Part shown: piece by piece, positions 36,967 to 45,335 of the stretch
Layout: every line of letters begins with the position of its first letter
How positions within the stretch are numbered: position 1 is the first letter of the stretch
Origin: DATDIC01 sp963764525
GTDB taxonomy: Bacteria > Pseudomonadota > Alphaproteobacteria > Acetobacterales > Acetobacteraceae
Length of the DNA stretch: 64,000 nt
Direction of reading: 5' to 3'
NCBI GenBank assembly: GCA_963764525.1
Contig: CAVXTC010000022.1
Location: 77,754 to 141,753, forward strand
Translations under genes and position numbers: made by a program
The notes under the pieces: model-generated
Database searches by the model: none
What the model was told of the DNA's origin: nothing
The model's input: only the letters and a program-made list of their open reading frames with translations

Positions 36967-38127
36967 TCAGGACAGCAGCGCCACGCGCTGTCCCGGCAGG
37001 GTTTCGATCCGTCCGGCGAGTTCAAGTTCCAACAAGGCTGCCAGCACGGCAGCGGCAGAGAACTGGCAGCGGCGCACCAGATCGTCAACCGCCGTCGGTG
37101 AGGGGCCAAGCAGATCGACCACCTGGGAGCGGGCCTCCGCCACCCCCGGCGGCGGTTCCGGGCCGGCTTCCTCCGGCTCGGCAATCTCCGCCATGGGTGA
37201 GGCGGGGGCGCCGCGGGCGAACAGCGGGTCTCGCGCCAGCCCCTCGCGGAACGGATGGTCGGGCAGGTTACCGAGCACGTCGGCGGCGGTTTCAGTGAGG
37301 TGCGCCCCCTGGCGGATCAGGTCGTTGGAGCCCTGGGTCCGCGGGTCCAGTGGTGAGCCGGGCACCGCGAACAGCTCGCGCCCCGTCTCCTGCGCCAGTC
37401 GCGCGGTGATCAGGCTGCCCGAGCGTAGCGCCGCCTCGATCACCACCACGCCCAGCGCGAGACCGGCGATGATGCGGTTGCGGCGGGGGAAATGGCGCGA
37501 TTGCGGTACGGTGCCAAGCGGCGTTTCGCTGACCACCGCACCGCCTTCGGCAATCCGCCGCTGCAGATCGGCGTGTTCGGGCGGGTAGGGCGTGTCGAGC
37601 CCGCCGGCGACCGCCGCGACGGTGCGCCCCGACCGCAATGCGCCGGCGTGCGCTGCCGCATCGATCCCGCGTGCCAGCCCGGAGATCACGGTCAGGCCGG
37701 CCGTCGCCAGTTCCTCAGCCAGCGTCTCGGCCATGCGCTGCCCATTGGCCGACGCGTTGCGTCCGCCGACCAGCGCGACGCCCGACACGGACAACGCTGC
37801 CGGATCGCCGAGCATGGCCAGCACCGGCGGCGCGTCGTCCAGCAGGGCCAGCAGCGGCGGGTACTCCGGCTGGCCGAGGATCAGCAGCCGGCCGCCCAGC
37901 CGGGCGAGGCGTTCCAGCTCCCGCTCGATCTCTGCCTCGGCCGGCATCGCTGCCGGGGCGGACCGCCCGCCGGCACGCGCCAACCCGGGCAGCGCCGCCA
38001 ATGCCGCTTCGGCCGTGCCGTAGCGGGCCAGCAGCCGGCGATAGGCGACGGGTCCCACCCCTTCGGTGCGGGCCAGCCGCAGATGGTCGCGCTGATCCCT
38101 CTGCCCCGGGCGTTGCTGCCGGCGCAT
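36967..38127 (-). CDS. dprA: DNA-processing protein DprA
   Basis: A 386-residue protein. An N-terminal SAM-like region (LRLARTEGVGPVAYRRLL) leads into the DprA Rossmann domain: VALVGGRNASANGQRMAE, then VISGLARGIDAAAH, GTVAAVAGGLDTPYPPEH and ITARLAQETGRELFAVPG. A C-terminal winged-helix DML1-like part ends it. DprA binds single-stranded DNA and loads RecA during natural transformation. AAAGGGAA precedes the ATG. It follows plsY by 29 bp, as in many alphaproteobacteria. Confidence 0.94.
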   Translation of the reverse strand: MRRQQRPGQRDQRDHLRLARTEGVGPVAYRRLLARYGTAEAALAALPGLARAGGRSAPAAMPAEAEIERELERLARLGGRLLILGQPEYPPLLALLDDAPPVLAMLGDPAALSVSGVALVGGRNASANGQRMAETLAEELATAGLTVISGLARGIDAAAHAGALRSGRTVAAVAGGLDTPYPPEHADLQRRIAEGGAVVSETPLGTVPQSRHFPRRNRIIAGLALGVVVIEAALRSGSLITARLAQETGRELFAVPGSPLDPRTQGSNDLIRQGAHLTETAADVLGNLPDHPFREGLARDPLFARGAPASPMAEIAEPEEAGPEPPPGVAEARSQVVDLLGPSPTAVDDLVRRCQFSAAAVLAALLELELAGRIETLPGQRVALLS

Positions 38128-38156
38128 CTTCGATTCCCTTTCGGCACTGCCGGCTG

Positions 38157-38738
38157 CTAAGCCTTTTGAACGATCCGGGGCTCCGTGCCCCTGAGCAGAC
38201 GGCGAATGTTGGCGTGATGGCGCGCATAGACCAGCACGGCAATCGCCAAGGACAGCTTAACGGCGCCCGGATCGGCCAGCCCCCAGGCGAACAGCGGCGC
38301 CAGCGCCAGCGCCACCAGGGAGGCCAGCGAGGACATTCTGGCCACTCCGGCCGTGATCAACCACGTCGCGCAGGCAAGCAGCCCGACCGGCCACGCGGCG
38401 GCCAACAGCACGCCGAGCGCCGTGGCAACGCCCTTGCCGCCGCGAAAGCCGAGCCAGACGGGAAACAAATGCCCCAGCACCGCCCCCCCGCCCGCCCACA
38501 GCCCGGCCGCATGCCCGCCGAGCCAGTATCCCAGCAGCACCGCGGCCGCGCCTTTGCCGCCGTCCAGCAACAGCGTGGCCGCGGCGAGACCCTTCCGCCC
38601 GGTGCGCAGCACGTTGGTGGCGCCGATATTGCCCGATCCGATGGCGCGGATGTCTCCCAGGCCGGCGGCGCGCGTCAGCAGCAGACCGAACGGGATCGAG
38701 CCGAAGGCGTAGCCGAGCAACAGGCCGAGTGGCGCCAC
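38157..38738 (-). CDS. plsY: Glycerol-3-phosphate acyltransferase PlsY
   Basis: A 193-residue inner-membrane enzyme with about five helices. The conserved loops are SIPFGLLLTR, the GSGNIGATNVLR motif and the GFRGGKGVATALG motif. PlsY transfers acyl from acyl phosphate to glycerol-3-phosphate, the first step of phospholipid synthesis. It heads the leftward plsY-dprA-topA cluster. The pyrC gene often found upstream is absent; instead 417 bp without a gene precede it. Confidence 0.94.
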   Translation of the reverse strand: MAPLGLLLGYAFGSIPFGLLLTRAAGLGDIRAIGSGNIGATNVLRTGRKGLAAATLLLDGGKGAAAVLLGYWLGGHAAGLWAGGGAVLGHLFPVWLGFRGGKGVATALGVLLAAAWPVGLLACATWLITAGVARMSSLASLVALALAPLFAWGLADPGAVKLSLAIAVLVYARHHANIRRLLRGTEPRIVQKA

Positions 38739-39155
38739 TTATGCTCCTGACGGGTTAATCGAGGCGTGGAGCAAGCCGCGTCCTGAGCATCAGGTCAATC
38801 GCCAAGGCGGAGCGACGAACCACGCGGGTCTCGGAACGGATGGCCGAGACGCTGCCACATCAATCGGCACCCCGGTGACATGGCGGGACCCGGTAGAACA
38901 CGACGGGCGCTCGAGCGACCTGAGGCGGATGGTGATAAGGAAGGCCGGTGCTGTTCTGACGATCCGCGCCGGGCCGCCGCTGGTCCGAGGCGTGCCATCC
39001 GGGCCGTATCTATCGGACGATGAATCAACCGGGACTTCGGGCGCTGTCCGGCAACCAGCCTGACACGAGAGCGTTCCCAGCCGATGCCAGTTACGGGGAG
39101 GTAGCGAAACCGCAGGGGAACGATCGGGAACGTCCAAGCTTCGGGCCCAGGCGTA
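38739..39155. other. Gap without identifiable gene
   Basis: Several short open frames occur on both strands (for example 38875-39063 on plus and 38790-39137 on minus), but their translations are Arg/Pro-rich and lack any recognisable motif, as expected for shadow frames in GC-rich DNA. The plsY promoter should lie at the left end. Together with the rearrangement at 40.06 kb this may be scar sequence. Confidence 0.4.
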
Positions 39156-40058
39156 TCAGTTCGGGCTCTGTCGCTGCACGCCCAAATTCGTATCGAAGAA
39201 CTTCAACGCGGCGTTCCCGATGTACTCGTGCAGCTTGGCCCGATCCACGCCAGGGGCATCGATGCACGACTCGGGGTAGTTATCCCGTGCTACCTGATCG
39301 CACTCATTGTCGACGATCTCGTGGTTAACCTGAGCAGGCAGCACGTCGAGCTGGGCGTGCGGAATAAATTTCGCTGCAAACTCGGCGTTTTCTTTGGGTG
39401 GCGTTGTGGTGTCGCCGGCTCCGACAATGATATAGGCCGGGATCGTCATTCGCCGAAGCCCGGCCTCGTCCATGCCGAACCCCTGAACATCGCCGGGAGC
39501 CATTGCAAAGCCTGCCTTCACCCTTTCGTCGCGCACGTCACGCGCGGGTTCCGCGTCAAGGTGCATTTGCTCGCGCAAATACGCCGGCACGATCTGGTTG
39601 TTCTTCCATCCGCGCTGATACTTCAGAAACAGGTCGGGATTGATCTTGGCGCCTCCGATCCAGATGGCGGTAAATCCCCCCTGCGAATGCCCCGCAACGC
39701 CAATCTGGTTCGGGTTGATGTGCGGCCCCCAAAATTTGTCCTGGAGCAGATGGGTGATGTCCAGGCTGATATCGCGCGGCCGTTGCCAGAGCCTGTTGCG
39801 CACATACAGCGCGCTCGAATCATACGTATTGGCCCGATAGTGATAGACCATGGCGACCAGGTAGCCGTGCGACGCCAGGTATTCGCCGAACCAGGCATAG
39901 CCTGAGCCGTTGCCGCCGGCCCCGTGCGAGAACATGACGAGCGGATGCTTCAGCCCATCGGCCACGATCGGCGCGTCCTTGTACAGATGCAAATTCGTGG
40001 ACAAGAATATTTTGAAAGGGGTGGCGGCGCTGTCCGGAGCGGCCGGGTAGATCAGCAT
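39156..40058 (-). CDS. Alpha/beta hydrolase (dienelactone hydrolase/PAF-acetylhydrolase-like), probably missing its N-terminus
   Basis: 300 codons. The core has the oxyanion strand VMFSHGAGGNGSGYAW, nucleophile elbow GVAGHSQGGFTA (Ser), an Asp in IIVGAGDTTTPP and a late His in VNHEIVDNE. Homologous secreted hydrolases start with a signal peptide and a strand leading into a VxVWYPA motif. Here the frame opens at LIYPAAPDSAATPF with an in-frame stop 6-8 bases upstream, so the first segment is missing. The break coincides with the head of the truncated acyl-CoA ligase. Lower GC than its neighbours suggests acquisition. Confidence 0.72.
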   Translation of the reverse strand: MLIYPAAPDSAATPFKIFLSTNLHLYKDAPIVADGLKHPLVMFSHGAGGNGSGYAWFGEYLASHGYLVAMVYHYRANTYDSSALYVRNRLWQRPRDISLDITHLLQDKFWGPHINPNQIGVAGHSQGGFTAIWIGGAKINPDLFLKYQRGWKNNQIVPAYLREQMHLDAEPARDVRDERVKAGFAMAPGDVQGFGMDEAGLRRMTIPAYIIVGAGDTTTPPKENAEFAAKFIPHAQLDVLPAQVNHEIVDNECDQVARDNYPESCIDAPGVDRAKLHEYIGNAALKFFDTNLGVQRQSPN

Positions 40059-40063
40059 ATAGC

Positions 40064-40345
40064 TTTAACGTTTACCCCGCCGAGATCGAGCGGGTCATCG
40101 CATCGCATCCGGCGGTGGCTCTGGTTGCCGTCGGCAGCCAGCCGGATGCGATAAAGGGCGAGGTCGCGAAGGCGCACGTGGTTCTGCGGGCGGGCGCGGT
40201 GACCGAAGAAGTTTCCGTCCTGGCGCATTGCCGCCAGCACCTTGCCGCTTACAAGATCCCGCGTGCCGTGCAGTTCGTCGCCGACGTACCGAAGACCAGC
40301 AGCGGCAAGATCATGCGGCGTAGGCTTCACACGCTGGACGCGTGA
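40064..40345 (+). pseudogene. Acyl-CoA synthetase (AMP-forming), C-terminal remnant
   Basis: The frame FNVYPAEIERVIASHPAVA, then GEVAKAHVVLRAG, then LAAYKIPRAVQFVADVPKTSSGKIMRR is the C-terminal AMP-binding domain, including the catalytic Lys of the PKTSSGK motif. The N-terminal 400 or so residues are missing. The remnant starts within 10 bp of the 5' break of the hydrolase on the opposite strand. It is a gene tail with no start of its own. Confidence 0.8.
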
Positions 40346-40367
40346 CCAGGGGCGGGAGTGGATTGAG

Positions 40368-40544
40368 ATGCTGGCGATCGGATGCCTGGTACCAATTGTG
40401 CTGCTGGCGGCCGGCACCGGGATTGGAACCTTGATCGGCGGGACGAAGGCCGCCGAATGGGGCGCTGGGATCGGCTTCGTCGTCGGCTGTATCGGCTTTG
40501 TTGTCTTGATCTGGGGGTTCGAACGGCTGAAGGATCGTGAGTGA
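40368..40544 (+). CDS. Small two-helix membrane protein
   Basis: A 58-residue frame MLAIGCLVPIVLLAAGTGIG, then LIGGTKAAEWGAGIGFVVG, ending FERLKDRE. Two hydrophobic segments are joined by a short loop with a charged cytoplasmic end. GGGAG lies at a suitable distance before the ATG. It is 22 bp after the ligase remnant and 84 bp before the DNA ligase. I do not recognise the family; the hydrophobic pattern and ribosome binding site support a real gene. Confidence 0.65.
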   Translation: MLAIGCLVPIVLLAAGTGIGTLIGGTKAAEWGAGIGFVVGCIGFVVLIWGFERLKDRE

Positions 40545-40628
40545 GGCCGTAATCTCGTCCGATGTCCCGGACAGGTTACCCACCCGCGAGGCTATCGCAC
40601 CGGTTCCGCCGTGTGCCAGTTTCACCCC

Positions 40629-42221
40629 ATGATCGCCTTCGCCGAACTGCTGGAGCGGCTGGTCTTCACTCCGTCCCGCAACGCCAAGATCGCTCTGCTG
40701 CGCCGCTATTTCGAATCGGAGCCGGATCCGGACCGCGGCATCGGCCTGGCCGCCATCGCCGGCGAACTCAGCTTCACCGCGGCAAAGCCGGGGCTGATTC
40801 GCGATCTGGCGGCAGCTCGCACGGACCCGGTGCTGTTCGGCTGGTCGTACGATTATGTCGGCGACCTGGCGGAAACCGTCGCGCTGATGTGGCCCGCCGA
40901 GCCCACCGACGCTCCGCCGCCGCGTCTGGCGGCTGTGGTGGAAGCCCTGGAAAGCGCGCCCAAGGCCGCTCTGCCGGGCATCGTTGCCGGCTGGCTGGAT
41001 GCCTCGGACGCCTCGGTGCGCTTCGCGTTGCTGAAACTGATCACCGGCGGGCTGCGCGTCGGCGCCTCCGGCCGATTGGCGAAGATCGCACTGGCCGAGA
41101 TTGGCGGGGTGGAACCGGACGCGGTGGAGGAAGTCTGGCACAGCCTCGCGCCGCCCTACCTGCCACTGTTCGCCTGGGTGGAAGGTCGGGCCGGGCGGCC
41201 CGATCCGGCCGAGGCACCGGTATTTCGCCCGCCGATGCTGGCCCAGCCCCTGGAGGAGTCCGATCTGGCCGGGCTCGACCCCAGTGCGCTACGGGGCGAA
41301 TGGAAGTGGGACGGCATCCGCGTGCAGCTTGTTTCAACCAAAGGCGGCCGGCGACTGTATTCCCGCGGCGCCGACGACATCTCCCGCGCGTTTCCGGAAA
41401 TCATCGAGGCGATGGAGTTCCACGCTGTGCTGGATGGCGAGTTGCTGGTGATCCGCGATGGCCTTGTGGCGCCGTTCGCGGATTTGCAGCAGCGGCTGAA
41501 CCGCAAGCTGGTCGGGGCGAAGATGCTGCGGGACTACCCGGTCGGCGTGCGGCTGTACGACATCCTGTTCGACAATGAGCAGGATGTTCGCCCGCTGCCG
41601 TTCGATACGCGTCGGGCCCGGCTGGAGGAATGGTTCGCCCGTGTGCGGCCGGCACGGATGGATTTGTCGGCGTTGATCCCGTTCGCATCGCTGGACGAGC
41701 TTGGCGCGCTTCGGCTGGGCGCGCGGGCGGCCTCGATGGAGGGGATCATGCTGAAGCGCGCCGACAGCCCCTATGTGCCCGGGCGGCCGAAAGGGCTGTG
41801 GTGGAAGTGGAAGCGCGACCCGCACACCGTGGATGCGGTGCTGATGTACGCGCAGCGGGGGCATGGGAAGCGCAGCAGCTACTACTCGGACTACACGTTC
41901 GGGGTGTGGAAGGGCGATGAGCTGGTGCCGGTTGGCAAGGCGTATTTCGGTTTCACCGATCAGGAGCTGGGGTTTCTGGATCGTTGGATCCGCAATCACA
42001 CGGTCGCTCGCTTCGGGCCGGTGCGCGAGGTGGAAAAGTCGATGGTGCTGGAGGTGGCGTTCGACGCGGCACAGCTTTCGACGCGGCACAAATCCGGCGT
42101 CGCGATGCGTTTCCCACGGATCGCCCGCATCCGCACTGACAAGCCGGCGGCCGAGGCGGACCGGTTGGAGCACCTGATGGCGCTGGTGGAGGACCGGGTG
42201 GTTGCGACCTCCGAAGGATAG
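40629..42221 (+). CDS. ATP-dependent DNA ligase (cisplatin-damage-response type)
   Basis: About 530 residues. The N-terminal DNA-binding domain begins MIAFAELLERLVFTPSRNAK. The adenylation motif EWKWDGIR contains catalytic K226, with later motifs LDGELLV, EGIMLKR and LWWKWKRDPHT. The C-terminal OB domain includes VVGKAYFGFTD-like VPVGKAYFGFTDQE. This subfamily usually forms a cluster with an exonuclease, a DEXH helicase and a phosphoesterase; none of them is adjacent here. It seals nicks, probably in an accessory repair route beside LigA. The start at 40629 fits the family; an earlier ATG exists at 40611. Confidence 0.92.
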   Translation: MIAFAELLERLVFTPSRNAKIALLRRYFESEPDPDRGIGLAAIAGELSFTAAKPGLIRDLAAARTDPVLFGWSYDYVGDLAETVALMWPAEPTDAPPPRLAAVVEALESAPKAALPGIVAGWLDASDASVRFALLKLITGGLRVGASGRLAKIALAEIGGVEPDAVEEVWHSLAPPYLPLFAWVEGRAGRPDPAEAPVFRPPMLAQPLEESDLAGLDPSALRGEWKWDGIRVQLVSTKGGRRLYSRGADDISRAFPEIIEAMEFHAVLDGELLVIRDGLVAPFADLQQRLNRKLVGAKMLRDYPVGVRLYDILFDNEQDVRPLPFDTRRARLEEWFARVRPARMDLSALIPFASLDELGALRLGARAASMEGIMLKRADSPYVPGRPKGLWWKWKRDPHTVDAVLMYAQRGHGKRSSYYSDYTFGVWKGDELVPVGKAYFGFTDQELGFLDRWIRNHTVARFGPVREVEKSMVLEVAFDAAQLSTRHKSGVAMRFPRIARIRTDKPAAEADRLEHLMALVEDRVVATSEG

Positions 42222-42248
42222 GTCGGCTAAAGTGCTGCGCTCGCCAGA

Positions 42249-43301
42249 CTACCTGGCTGGCAGGGCCGGGGTCCCGATCGCCGCTTCCAGATCACCGGAC
42301 GCGCGTGGTCCCTGGCGGTTGTCCGGCATGTTGTATTTCAGCCAGAACTCGATCGGTGGCCAGGGTCCCAGCTCGTGCTGGCTGGGCGGGAACGGCCCCA
42401 CCAGCGGGGGAAAGGCAGCATCGGCGGGCTTCAGCCACGGATCGGGATAATCCCGGCCGAGTCCGGATTCGTGTGGCCTCGGCTGTTCATTGATATACGA
42501 AACGACGTCATAAGCGTCGGTTGTCCCGATCTGCGGATAGGCGAATGTAATACCCCGCGGCATGTTGGCATGGACGAACCAGGCGGCTGTGATGTTGCGC
42601 GACATTCCGGCCCCGTCGTTGTAGCTGTCGGGTCCCCATAGCGGCGGGAAAAGATACCGCTGCTGCTTCCGCTCCGCATCTAACAGATCGTAGCGCACCC
42701 CGGCGCCATCCGACCGATGGCAGACGGCGCACACCCGCTGATAGACCTCCGCACCGTGCACCGGATCGGCCGCGCGGTCCGGCAGGGGCAGCGCCGGCGC
42801 GCGCCGGCCCACCAAAGGCGTGTTGCCCGGCTGGTCCGAACCAAGAAAGCGGATATAGGCCTGGATGGCGTTGATTTCGGGACCGTCCAGCGGAAGCGGG
42901 CGACCGTTCATGCTGCGCGCCATGCAGTCGTTGATGCGGTCGGCCATCGACTGGAGCGCACCCACGCGGGCGCTGAAGGCCGGATAGAGATTCCAGATGC
43001 CGACCAGCGGCAGCGCGAACCGAGTGGTCCCGGCATCCAGATGGCAGCTCTGACACTCCAGTCCGTTGCCGGCGAAACGCATCGCCGGGTTCGTTGCATC
43101 CGGCCCAATCAACGCCGACGTGTGCCGAATCAGATCGCGTCCGTAGCGCACGGCACGGCCATAATCGTCGTTCGGAAGCGTCGCCGGGTCGGGCACCTGC
43201 CAGGGCGGCAAGGTGGCCGGATCAATGGGAGCCTGCGCCCGCGACGATTCAGCCTGGATGCACAGGACTGCGGCAATGAGCAGGCTGGCGATGACACGCA
43301 T
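42249..43301 (-). CDS. Diheme c-type cytochrome, TsdA-like (thiosulfate dehydrogenase family)
   Basis: 350 residues. A signal peptide (MRVIASLLIAAVLCIQAESSRAQA) is followed by two haem sites, CQSCH and CAVCH. The first domain has GNGLECQSCHLDAGTTRF, YPAFSARVGAL and RINDCMARSMNGRPLP, a pattern of TsdA, in which a Cys of the NxC segment ligates the active-site haem. The second haem site is YQRVCAVCHRSDGAG. It is periplasmic and would oxidise thiosulfate to tetrathionate or act on a related sulfur compound. GGAG precedes the ATG at 43301. No sox genes are nearby. Confidence 0.78.
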   Translation of the reverse strand: MRVIASLLIAAVLCIQAESSRAQAPIDPATLPPWQVPDPATLPNDDYGRAVRYGRDLIRHTSALIGPDATNPAMRFAGNGLECQSCHLDAGTTRFALPLVGIWNLYPAFSARVGALQSMADRINDCMARSMNGRPLPLDGPEINAIQAYIRFLGSDQPGNTPLVGRRAPALPLPDRAADPVHGAEVYQRVCAVCHRSDGAGVRYDLLDAERKQQRYLFPPLWGPDSYNDGAGMSRNITAAWFVHANMPRGITFAYPQIGTTDAYDVVSYINEQPRPHESGLGRDYPDPWLKPADAAFPPLVGPFPPSQHELGPWPPIEFWLKYNMPDNRQGPRASGDLEAAIGTPALPAR

Positions 43302-43484
43302 CGAGGTCTCCGGGGGCCGGAACAGTCGCTCAGCGCAATCAAGCCCGGAGCCCCCCAAAGTGTCAAAATCGGTGGCCGGCGGCCTGCAACCGGCCTGCGG
43401 GTTACCAGCGCACCGACGTCGTCCGGCGCGCGGTTCAGGCAGGCAGATGTCAACCGAATTCCGATCCACGGCGGGAGGTGTGAT

Positions 43485-43994
43485 TCAGATCGTTGCTGCA
43501 GGATGCAGTCGCGTATCCAGCGCGAACGCTTCCTGCGACCTGAGGGCGTAAGCTCCTACTGCCGTCGCGCCGACAAAAATCAGGTTCCAGCTCTGCGTCG
43601 ATACCGTGCTTGGGATCAGGATGAACTTGTGCCGGGCGAGCAAAGTATCGCCCAAATTCTGCTGTCCGGCGCCGGGGATGCCCGGCCTGAGCCAGTTGGG
43701 ATTGGGGATGGACAGCGGATCAACGACGTGCACGCTTGTGGGCTGGGTAATGGTTACCGCTGTCAATACGTGAGGAACGGTGTCCAGCGTCCTGAACCCC
43801 TTATGGACCGCAACCTCCAGGATGGCGGTTGCCGGATCGATCGAGCAGTACACTGCCCGGACTCCCGGACTGTTCCAGCGCCCGCCTACCCGATAGGCGC
43901 CTTCGCCGCTGTCCCAGATGGCTCCGAACGCGGCTTGGTCCAGGCGCCATGCCACAAGCTGATTGCCGCCAAGCGGCCCAGGCAGCGGCGTCAC
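43485..43994 (-). CDS. RES domain toxin (NAD+-degrading type)
   Basis: A 169-residue protein starting at GTG 43994, which overlaps the antitoxin stop in GTGA. The RES motif region reads WRLDQAAFG, then GEGAYRVGGRWNSPGVRAVYCSID (Arg and Tyr of the active site) and ATAILEVAVH (Glu). The final part contains a Ser-bearing strand. RES toxins hydrolyse or phosphorolyse NAD+. It is paired with the Xre/ParS-like antitoxin just upstream, in the usual antitoxin-first order. Confidence 0.88.
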   Translation of the reverse strand: MTPLPGPLGGNQLVAWRLDQAAFGAIWDSGEGAYRVGGRWNSPGVRAVYCSIDPATAILEVAVHKGFRTLDTVPHVLTAVTITQPTSVHVVDPLSIPNPNWLRPGIPGAGQQNLGDTLLARHKFILIPSTVSTQSWNLIFVGATAVGAYALRSQEAFALDTRLHPAATI

Positions 43995-44476
43995 ATATAG
44001 ACGCCGTATTCGAGACGCTGAAGGAAGTCCTCGACGATCTTCGTGCCGGCTGGGGTCACCAGAAGGTCGAGCGGTCGCCGCTGATCCAGCCCGATGGCAG
44101 GACGCTCCAGCCATTGCTCCGCGGATTCCTTCGAGCCCAGAAGCGCCGTCGCCCTGGCCAGGATCTCGGCAAATTTCCAGGTCCGCCCGCTCTGTTCCAA
44201 ACTGAGCAGCCGTTTCGGCGTGTCCCGGCGGCGCTGGAAGGTGCGCAGGCTCATGCCCAAGGCCTTTTCGAGGACGGCTGACTTGTGCAGGGCCACGAAG
44301 CCGTCAACGAGGTGTGCCAACGCCGCACCCGGCAGGCCGTGGAGAAGCATCTCGTGGGCGTCGAGCGGGTTGGCCAGCCGGTGCCGGAGGACCCGGACGC
44401 CGCCCAGCAAATCGGCCACGGGTCGAAGCCCGGCGGCATCACTCGTGGAGGTATCGTGGTCGGGGAGGGTGGACAT
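43991..44476 (-). CDS. Xre/MbcA/ParS-type antitoxin (DUF2384) of the RES toxin
   Basis: 161 residues. The N-terminal region (LHKSAVLEKALGMSLRTFQRRRDTPKRLLS) is the Xre-like helix-turn-helix. The C-terminal DUF2384 toxin-binding domain has ILARATALLGSKESAEQWLERPAIGLDQRRPLDLL and ends with a hydrophobic tip (YGVYM) that inserts in the toxin. It should repress its own operon. It overlaps the toxin start by four bases. Confidence 0.9.
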   Translation of the reverse strand: MSTLPDHDTSTSDAAGLRPVADLLGGVRVLRHRLANPLDAHEMLLHGLPGAALAHLVDGFVALHKSAVLEKALGMSLRTFQRRRDTPKRLLSLEQSGRTWKFAEILARATALLGSKESAEQWLERPAIGLDQRRPLDLLVTPAGTKIVEDFLQRLEYGVYM

Positions 44477-44700
44477 CGGATGCCCCTGTCATCTGTCGCG
44501 TTCAATGTGACAGTTGGCTCGTCTGGTTTCAAGGCGGCGCTAACATAGCACCATGACAGGCAGTTTCACTGTCCTGCGCGGGGTTGACCCGCGCACCCTA
44601 CGCAACGTTCGCCAAGACCTTGCGTTGGATGGCTCGGTCAAGGCCCGGCCATGACGAGGTCGGTCGGCTCCGGTTCGCGTCCAGCTATAAAAGTCAGTGC

Positions 44701-44901
44701 CTATGCGCCTTCGGGCATGAACATCTGGTTGCGCGAACGGTTGGACACATGCGACAGCGCGGATGGAAACTCGGTTCTGACCCATTCGCTGATCGCCAGG
44801 CTGTCCGGTTCCTGCTTACCCAGCCGTGTCAGCGTGGCTTCGGTTGCATCCTCATTGGTCAACGCCGCAACGAGCAACGGTGTATCGAGGTAAAGCCTCA
44901 A
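44701..44901 (-). pseudogene. PIN-domain (VapC-type) toxin, truncated
   Basis: A TTG start overlaps the antitoxin stop (TTGA), and the frame reads MRLYLDTPLLVAALTNEDAT, then LAISEWVRTEFPSALS, the first third of a PIN nuclease with its first Asp and a following Glu. It then ends in unrelated residues after 66 codons, whereas PIN toxins have about 130. The later catalytic Asp residues were not found in any frame downstream, so the toxin is inactive unless a distant part was moved. Confidence 0.7.
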
Positions 44902-45140
44902 TAGCGATCGCCATCCCGCATCCGGCGAACCAGTTCGCGCGCCGGGACCCGTTGCAACGGCATGGCACCTGTTGCTGCCCGCAGCTCCGCGACATCGATC
45001 GGTTTGCGAGCCGTCGCAAGCCCGGTGATCTGGGCCACCGGCTTGCCACGACGGGTGATGCAGACAAACTCGCCGCCCGCCGCTTGTGCGACGAGCTCGC
45101 TGAGGCGCGCCTTCGCAGCCGTGAGAGCTACGATGCTCAT
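44898..45140 (-). CDS. Phd/YefM-type antitoxin
   Basis: 80 residues: MSIVALTAAKARLSELVAQA, then GGEFVCITRRGKPVAQI, the Phd/YefM N-terminal fold that binds DNA as a dimer. The C-terminal part (LQRVPARELVRRMRDGDRY) would contact the toxin. It precedes and overlaps the truncated PIN toxin by four bases. The start at ATG 45140 agrees with the family; the open frame upstream is unrelated. Confidence 0.85.
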   Translation of the reverse strand: MSIVALTAAKARLSELVAQAAGGEFVCITRRGKPVAQITGLATARKPIDVAELRAATGAMPLQRVPARELVRRMRDGDRY

Positions 45141-45335
45141 GCCCGACTTCTCCCGACGATGTAATTGGTCATCTGGGCCTTGATTGAGCCGGACGCCAGC
45201 AGCCACCTGAATCCGCCGCTGTTGCCGCGTCATCCGGTAATCAGTCCCGCCCCGCCGGAGCGAGTCCCGAAGAGGCGCACCCTCCCGCCAGCAATCAGTT
45301 GCCGACGTCGGTTACAACCCGTCGCGTAACCGCCC

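Noticed and set aside
44554..44655. Plus-strand mini-ORF MTGSFTVLRGVDPRTLRNVR in the gap between the two toxin-antitoxin modules
   Set aside because: 33 codons, no ribosome binding site and no known family; may be a scrap of another antitoxin, but unsupported.
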